From the NCBI RefSeq assembly GCF_051652165.1, contig NZ_JBOFTR010000015.1, positions 124,001-188,000 of the forward strand: a stretch of 64,000 nt of DNA, given 5' to 3'. The position numbers and the translations under genes are program-made. This document shows, piece by piece, positions 60,493 to 64,000 of the stretch. Numbering within the stretch: the first letter of the stretch is position 1; each line of letters starts with the position of its first letter. This stretch comes from Plesiomonas sp051652165. Its GTDB lineage: Bacteria > Pseudomonadota > Gammaproteobacteria > Enterobacterales > CAMTGL01. The notes under the pieces are model-generated. The model saw only the letters and a list, made by a program, of their open reading frames with translations. It was not told where the DNA came from and did no database searches.

Positions 60493-61974
60493 ATGAATAA
60501 CTATATTGCACAACAAATTGCCGAACAGGGCGTGGAAGCCTACCTGCTGGCGCAACAACATAAAGGATTGCTGCGTTTCTTAACCTGTGGAAGTGTTGAT
60601 GACGGTAAAAGCACCTTAATTGGGCGATTACTGCATGATACCCGCCAGATTTATGAAGATCAGCTCAGTTCACTGCACGCAGACAGCCGCCGGATAGGTA
60701 CTGCTGGTGAGAAACTCGATCTGGCCCTATTGGTTGACGGGCTGCAAGCCGAGCGTGAGCAAGGCATCACCATTGATGTGGCTTACCGCTATTTTTCAAC
60801 TGATAAACGTAAATTTATCATTGCCGATACCCCCGGCCATGAGCAGTACACCCGTAATATGGCCACCGGCGCATCTACCTGTGATGTGGCAATTTTACTG
60901 ATTGATGCCCGCAAAGGCATGCTTAGTCAAACCCGTCGTCACAGCTTTATCGCCAACTTGCTCGGTATCCGCCACTTTGTAGTCGCAGTCAATAAAATGG
61001 ATCTGGTCGGTTACAGTGCTGAGATTTTTGCGCAAATCAAACAAGATTATCTGGCATTTGCTGACCGTTTAAACCCTGAGTTACAAATCACGATTTTGCC
61101 GCTATCAGCCCTTGATGGTGATAACGTGGTACAGCGTACTGAAAACCTCAACTGGTATCAGGGGCCAGCACTGTTGCAGGTGCTCGAAGAGATTGATGTT
61201 GTGCAATCGCGTACCGAGCAGGCGTTACGCTTCCCAGTACAATATGTTAGCCGCCCAGATCGTGATTTTCGCGGTTACGCCGGAACACTGGCCTCAGGCA
61301 CTGTCGCGGTCGGGCAAAAACTCAAAGTACTGCCTTCAGGATTGGAAACTCATGTCAGCCGTATAGTGACCTTTGATGGCGATCTGCCCGTTGCCGTACC
61401 AGGGCAGGCGATTACACTGGTTCTGGCCGATGAGATTGATATCAGCCGTGGCGACCTGCTGATTGCCGCAGACGATCCGTTGCAAACCACCTCGCGCATT
61501 CTGGCCGATGTGGTGTGGATGACAGAACAGCCCTTACAGGTGGGAAAAACCTACGATATCAAGCTGGCCGGAAAGAAAACACAAGCCCGTATCAGCGCGA
61601 TACTGCACCAAACCGATGTAAACAGCCACGCGCAGCATGAAACTGACGCACTGCCGCTCAACGGCATCGGGCGTGTCGAGATTGAATTTACCGAACCTCT
61701 GGCGCTCGATACCTATCGGCAAAGTGCTGAATGTGGCAGTTTTATCTTTATTGACCGCTTGAGCAATGTCACCGTCGGCGCTGGACTTATCCACCAGCGT
61801 TTATCCACGCGCGATACCACCGACGCTGCACAACAAGCAGGTGCAGCACCAAGTCAACCCTACAGCGCCTTTGAACGTGAGCTCAATGCTCTGATCCGCA
61901 AACAGTATCCACACTGGGGCGCACGTGATATCAGCACGGATATTTTTGATGATACGAGTCTTTCTTATGAATAG
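60493..61974 (+). CDS. cysN: Sulfate adenylyltransferase subunit 1 (GTPase)
   Basis: CysN is an EF-Tu-like GTPase that couples GTP hydrolysis to sulfate activation by CysD. The 493 residues (475 in E. coli) show G1 [18 protein letters not shown]3 [18 protein letters not shown] and G4 NKMDL, then two beta-barrel domains. The C-terminus is about 20 residues longer than in E. coli. Its end overlaps the cysC start by eight bases. Confidence 0.97.
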   Translation: MNNYIAQQIAEQGVEAYLLAQQHKGLLRFLTCGSVDDGKSTLIGRLLHDTRQIYEDQLSSLHADSRRIGTAGEKLDLALLVDGLQAEREQGITIDVAYRYFSTDKRKFIIADTPGHEQYTRNMATGASTCDVAILLIDARKGMLSQTRRHSFIANLLGIRHFVVAVNKMDLVGYSAEIFAQIKQDYLAFADRLNPELQITILPLSALDGDNVVQRTENLNWYQGPALLQVLEEIDVVQSRTEQALRFPVQYVSRPDRDFRGYAGTLASGTVAVGQKLKVLPSGLETHVSRIVTFDGDLPVAVPGQAITLVLADEIDISRGDLLIAADDPLQTTSRILADVVWMTEQPLQVGKTYDIKLAGKKTQARISAILHQTDVNSHAQHETDALPLNGIGRVEIEFTEPLALDTYRQSAECGSFIFIDRLSNVTVGAGLIHQRLSTRDTTDAAQQAGAAPSQPYSAFERELNALIRKQYPHWGARDISTDIFDDTSLSYE

Positions 61975-62614
61975 ATCAGATATCAATCAAGCAAGCATCT
62001 GTCAATCGGGCATTGATAAGCCCGATAACATCGTCTGGCATGCTCACCCAGTTAAACAGGCTGCCCGCGAGCAACTTCATCAGCACCGCGCCGCGGTGCT
62101 CTGGTTTACCGGATTATCCGGTGCAGGAAAATCAACACTGGCCGGTGCGCTCGAACACGCCCTGTTCCAACGCGGGATCCACACCTACCTGCTCGATGGG
62201 GATAACGTCCGCCATGGCTTATGCCGCGACCTCAGTTTTAGTGCGGCAGACCGTCGCGAAAACATTCGGCGGGTGGGTGAAGTCAGTAAACTGATGGTGG
62301 ATGCGGGGCTGGTGGTGCTCACCGCATTTATCTCACCGCACCGCGATGAGCGCCGTTTAGTGCGGGAATTAGTCGAGCCAGATCAATTTATTGAGGTGTA
62401 TGTCGATACGCCGCTCACGGAATGTGAACGCCGCGACGTAAAAGGGCTGTACAAAAAGGCGCGCGCGGGTGAAATTCAAGACTTTACGGGCATCGATGCC
62501 GTGTACGAAGCCCCACAACATCCGGAAGTGCATCTTCACAGCGATCAGCACTCTGTCAGTGAACTGGTCGATACATTACTGGAGGCGCTGAAAACACGTG
62601 GCATCATTAGGTAA
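61967..62614 (+). CDS. cysC: Adenylyl-sulfate kinase
   Basis: CysC phosphorylates APS to PAPS. The ATG at 61967 lies inside the cysN end and gives 215 residues (201 in E. coli). Walker A is [18 protein letters not shown], followed by [34 protein letters not shown] and the [14 protein letters not shown] strand. The neighbours confirm the role in sulfate activation. Confidence 0.97.
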   Translation: MNRSDINQASICQSGIDKPDNIVWHAHPVKQAAREQLHQHRAAVLWFTGLSGAGKSTLAGALEHALFQRGIHTYLLDGDNVRHGLCRDLSFSAADRRENIRRVGEVSKLMVDAGLVVLTAFISPHRDERRLVRELVEPDQFIEVYVDTPLTECERRDVKGLYKKARAGEIQDFTGIDAVYEAPQHPEVHLHSDQHSVSELVDTLLEALKTRGIIR

Positions 62615-62627
62615 GAGAGGTACACCT

Positions 62628-63383
62628 ATGTTGCAGGCGTTAGAGAAGATCGCACGCGAAGCGGGAGCCGCCATTATGTCGGCCTATCAACGTGAAGTGA
62701 CTATCGTGCATAAAGCCGATGCGTCGCCGTTGACCGAAGCCGATCTGGCTGCACATCACATTATTGTGAACGGGCTGACATCACTCACCGCAGGGATCCC
62801 CGTGCTCTCGGAAGAGGCTACCGTATTACCGTGGGAAACCCGCCGCCACTGGACACGATTCTGGCTGGTTGACCCGCTTGATGGTACCAAAGAGTTTATC
62901 AAGCGTAACGGTGAGTTTACCGTCAACATTGCGCTGATTGAGCACGGTGTTCCTATCATGGCAGTGGTATATGCCCCAGCTCAAGATAAGCTCTATTTAG
63001 CTGAAGGCGGTAAGGCATGGCGCATTCATAATGGTCAGCGTGATAGCCTGCAAGTGCAGCAAGCAATGCCTCCGGTCGTCATTGCCAGCCGTTCGCATCA
63101 AGACCCGCAGCTTAATCGCTATCTCAATGAACTTGGGCCGCACACCTTGATGGCGGTAGGCTCATCACTCAAATTCTGTTTAGTGGCCGAGGGCAGCGCC
63201 CAGCTCTACCCGCGCTTTGGCCGTACAATGGCGTGGGATACCGCAGCCGGACACTGTATCGCACAAGCGGCTGGCGCAGTTATTGAAACGCTCGATAACC
63301 AACCGCTGCGTTATAACCAGCGCGAAGATCTGGCCAACCCTGCCTTTATGGTTCGCGTACCTTGGCAACGGGGCTGCTGCTAA
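62628..63383 (+). CDS. cysQ: 3'(2'),5'-bisphosphate nucleotidase CysQ
   Basis: CysQ hydrolyses adenosine 3',5'-bisphosphate (PAP), the by-product of PAPS reduction, and so prevents its build-up. With ATG 62628, after AGAGAGG, the length is 251 residues (246 in E. coli). Inositol-monophosphatase-family metal motifs are clear: LSEEATVLPWE, DPLDGTKEFIKRNGEFTVNIALI-type signature (DPLDGT plus downstream residues) and WDTAAGH. In E. coli cysQ is beside cpdB; here it closes the cys operon, a logical place. Confidence 0.95.
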   Translation: MLQALEKIAREAGAAIMSAYQREVTIVHKADASPLTEADLAAHHIIVNGLTSLTAGIPVLSEEATVLPWETRRHWTRFWLVDPLDGTKEFIKRNGEFTVNIALIEHGVPIMAVVYAPAQDKLYLAEGGKAWRIHNGQRDSLQVQQAMPPVVIASRSHQDPQLNRYLNELGPHTLMAVGSSLKFCLVAEGSAQLYPRFGRTMAWDTAAGHCIAQAAGAVIETLDNQPLRYNQREDLANPAFMVRVPWQRGCC

Positions 63384-63473
63384 CAACGCAAACGTTGCAA
63401 GACACATCAGCAACACAAGCGGCCATGCACATACAAAGGCGCAAATATAGCCTCAATCAAATATAGCCATACA

Positions 63474-63503
63474 AACTCCGCACCCTGTTGCGGAGTTTTT
63501 TTA
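63474..63503. terminator. Terminator after cysQ
   Basis: AACTCCGCA (63474-63482) pairs with TGCGGAGTT (63489-63497) across a 6-base loop and is followed by Ts. It ends the cys operon before the convergent gene. Confidence 0.88.
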
Positions 63504-63514
63504 TCGCATTGCCC

Positions 63515-64000
63515 CTACAATACGCCAGCAGATGCAGTAACCGTGGTCTGACGTACAGATACCGCAACATGCGCACCAAACAACGTACTGAGCAACTGCA
63601 CATATTCGGGCAACACATTACCGGTAAGCAGTTGCGACAACTCCTCACCCACCGGACTAAATCGGTAGTAGGTTAAACGGTGTCCGGCCTCTGCAGCAGT
63701 CAAGCTAAGATCGCTACCGGAAAAATGCAGGTGAAACGGTTTTCCGGCGATTAAACTTCCCGACTCCAGCTCGCCACCCAACAACAAACCCAGCTCTTGC
63801 AGTAACAGTAACGCACTGTAAGGCAGTTTGAATGTCCCCAGATTGAGCTGCTCAGGCAACGCCGCCCGAAAGAGTGCCTTCAGCCCACTTTTCGCCGGCC
63901 GTAAACCGGTGATGATTCGCTTAGAGGCACTGTCACTGCTAAAACTGCATGACACCGCACACGCACGCTGAAACAGCCGCGCTTCACGCTGCGTCATATC
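63515..64000 (-). CDS. TIGR03899-like protein of unknown function, C-terminal part
   Basis: The frame is open through the right edge, so only the C-terminal 162 or so codons are seen. The Met near 63997 is probably internal. The fragment (TQREARLFQRACAVSCSF, NLGTFKLPYSALLLLQELGLL, LTYYRFSPVGEELSQLL) resembles the C-terminal half of the TIGR03899 family known from Vibrio and relatives. No membrane segment or catalytic motif is evident and no function is known. It converges on cysQ. Confidence 0.6.
   Translation of the reverse strand, partial: DMTQREARLFQRACAVSCSFSSDSASKRIITGLRPAKSGLKALFRAALPEQLNLGTFKLPYSALLLLQELGLLLGGELESGSLIAGKPFHLHFSGSDLSLTAAEAGHRLTYYRFSPVGEELSQLLTGNVLPEYVQLLSTLFGAHVAVSVRQTTVTASAGVL

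Noticed and set aside
61787..61810. Two TTATCCAC sequences resembling DnaA boxes
   Set aside because: They lie inside the conserved coding sequence of cysN, with no AT-rich unwinding region or origin-type gene context, so chance codon use explains them.

Overview
The window is ordinary, gene-dense chromosome of a gammaproteobacterium close to the Enterobacterales. Nearly every protein is a clear orthologue of an Escherichia coli housekeeping protein, and several gene strings keep E. coli order: leuLABCD; yabI next to thiQPB; djlA/lptD-surA-pdxA-rsmA/apaH/folA; rplU-rpmA-yhbE-obgE with ispB; mdh/argR; fbp/ppa/tamBA/msrA/ytfL/ytfK/ytfJ/fklB/oapA/cpdB. Other traits are more Vibrio-like: a DHH-family pyrophosphatase beside the classical one, a cysG-D-N-C-Q cluster, and a TIGR03899-like protein at the right edge. 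An organism such as Plesiomonas would fit, but that name is an inference from gene order, not a proof. I see no rRNA, tRNA, insertion sequence, prophage, CRISPR array or broken gene.

Layout. 1-5.6 kb: the leucine operon behind a leader peptide and attenuator. 5.7-8.7 kb: a small accessory stretch with an MdtJI small multidrug resistance pair, a divergent LysR regulator, a cytochrome b561-like membrane protein and a Dps ferritin. 8.9-13.5 kb: rapA-rluA-ppaC on the minus strand. 13.8-16.1 kb: a PIN-PhoH ATPase and a DedA protein. 16.3-19.9 kb: thiBPQ under a TPP riboswitch. 20.2-22.3 kb: a large diguanylate cyclase with a duplicated sensory module. 22.6-30.7 kb: outer-membrane assembly, PLP synthesis, rRNA methylation, Ap4A hydrolysis and DHFR. 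30.8-36.3 kb: the YjjPB exporter, the obgE-yhbE-rpmA-rplU operon and ispB.

36.6-44.1 kb holds mdh, an arginine-type periplasmic binding protein divergent from argR across apparent ARG boxes, trkH, mpl, fbp and ppa. 44.3-55.7 kb is the ytf region (tamAB, msrA, paeA/ytfL, ytfK, ytfJ, fklB, oapA). 55.8-63.4 kb holds cpdB and the sulfate activation operon cysGDNCQ. The window closes inside a TIGR03899-like gene.

Functional links: the cys cluster joins siroheme synthesis, sulfate activation to PAPS and removal of the by-product PAP. Envelope genes (lptD, surA, tamA, tamB, mpl, djlA, oapA) are abundant. Two inorganic pyrophosphatases of unrelated folds are encoded. Most convergent gene pairs are separated by strong hairpins. 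No wholly new multi-gene system was recognised. The best leads are the sensory diguanylate cyclase, the tandem ARG boxes, the loss of apaG from its usual place, and several unexplained intergenic inverted or direct repeats.
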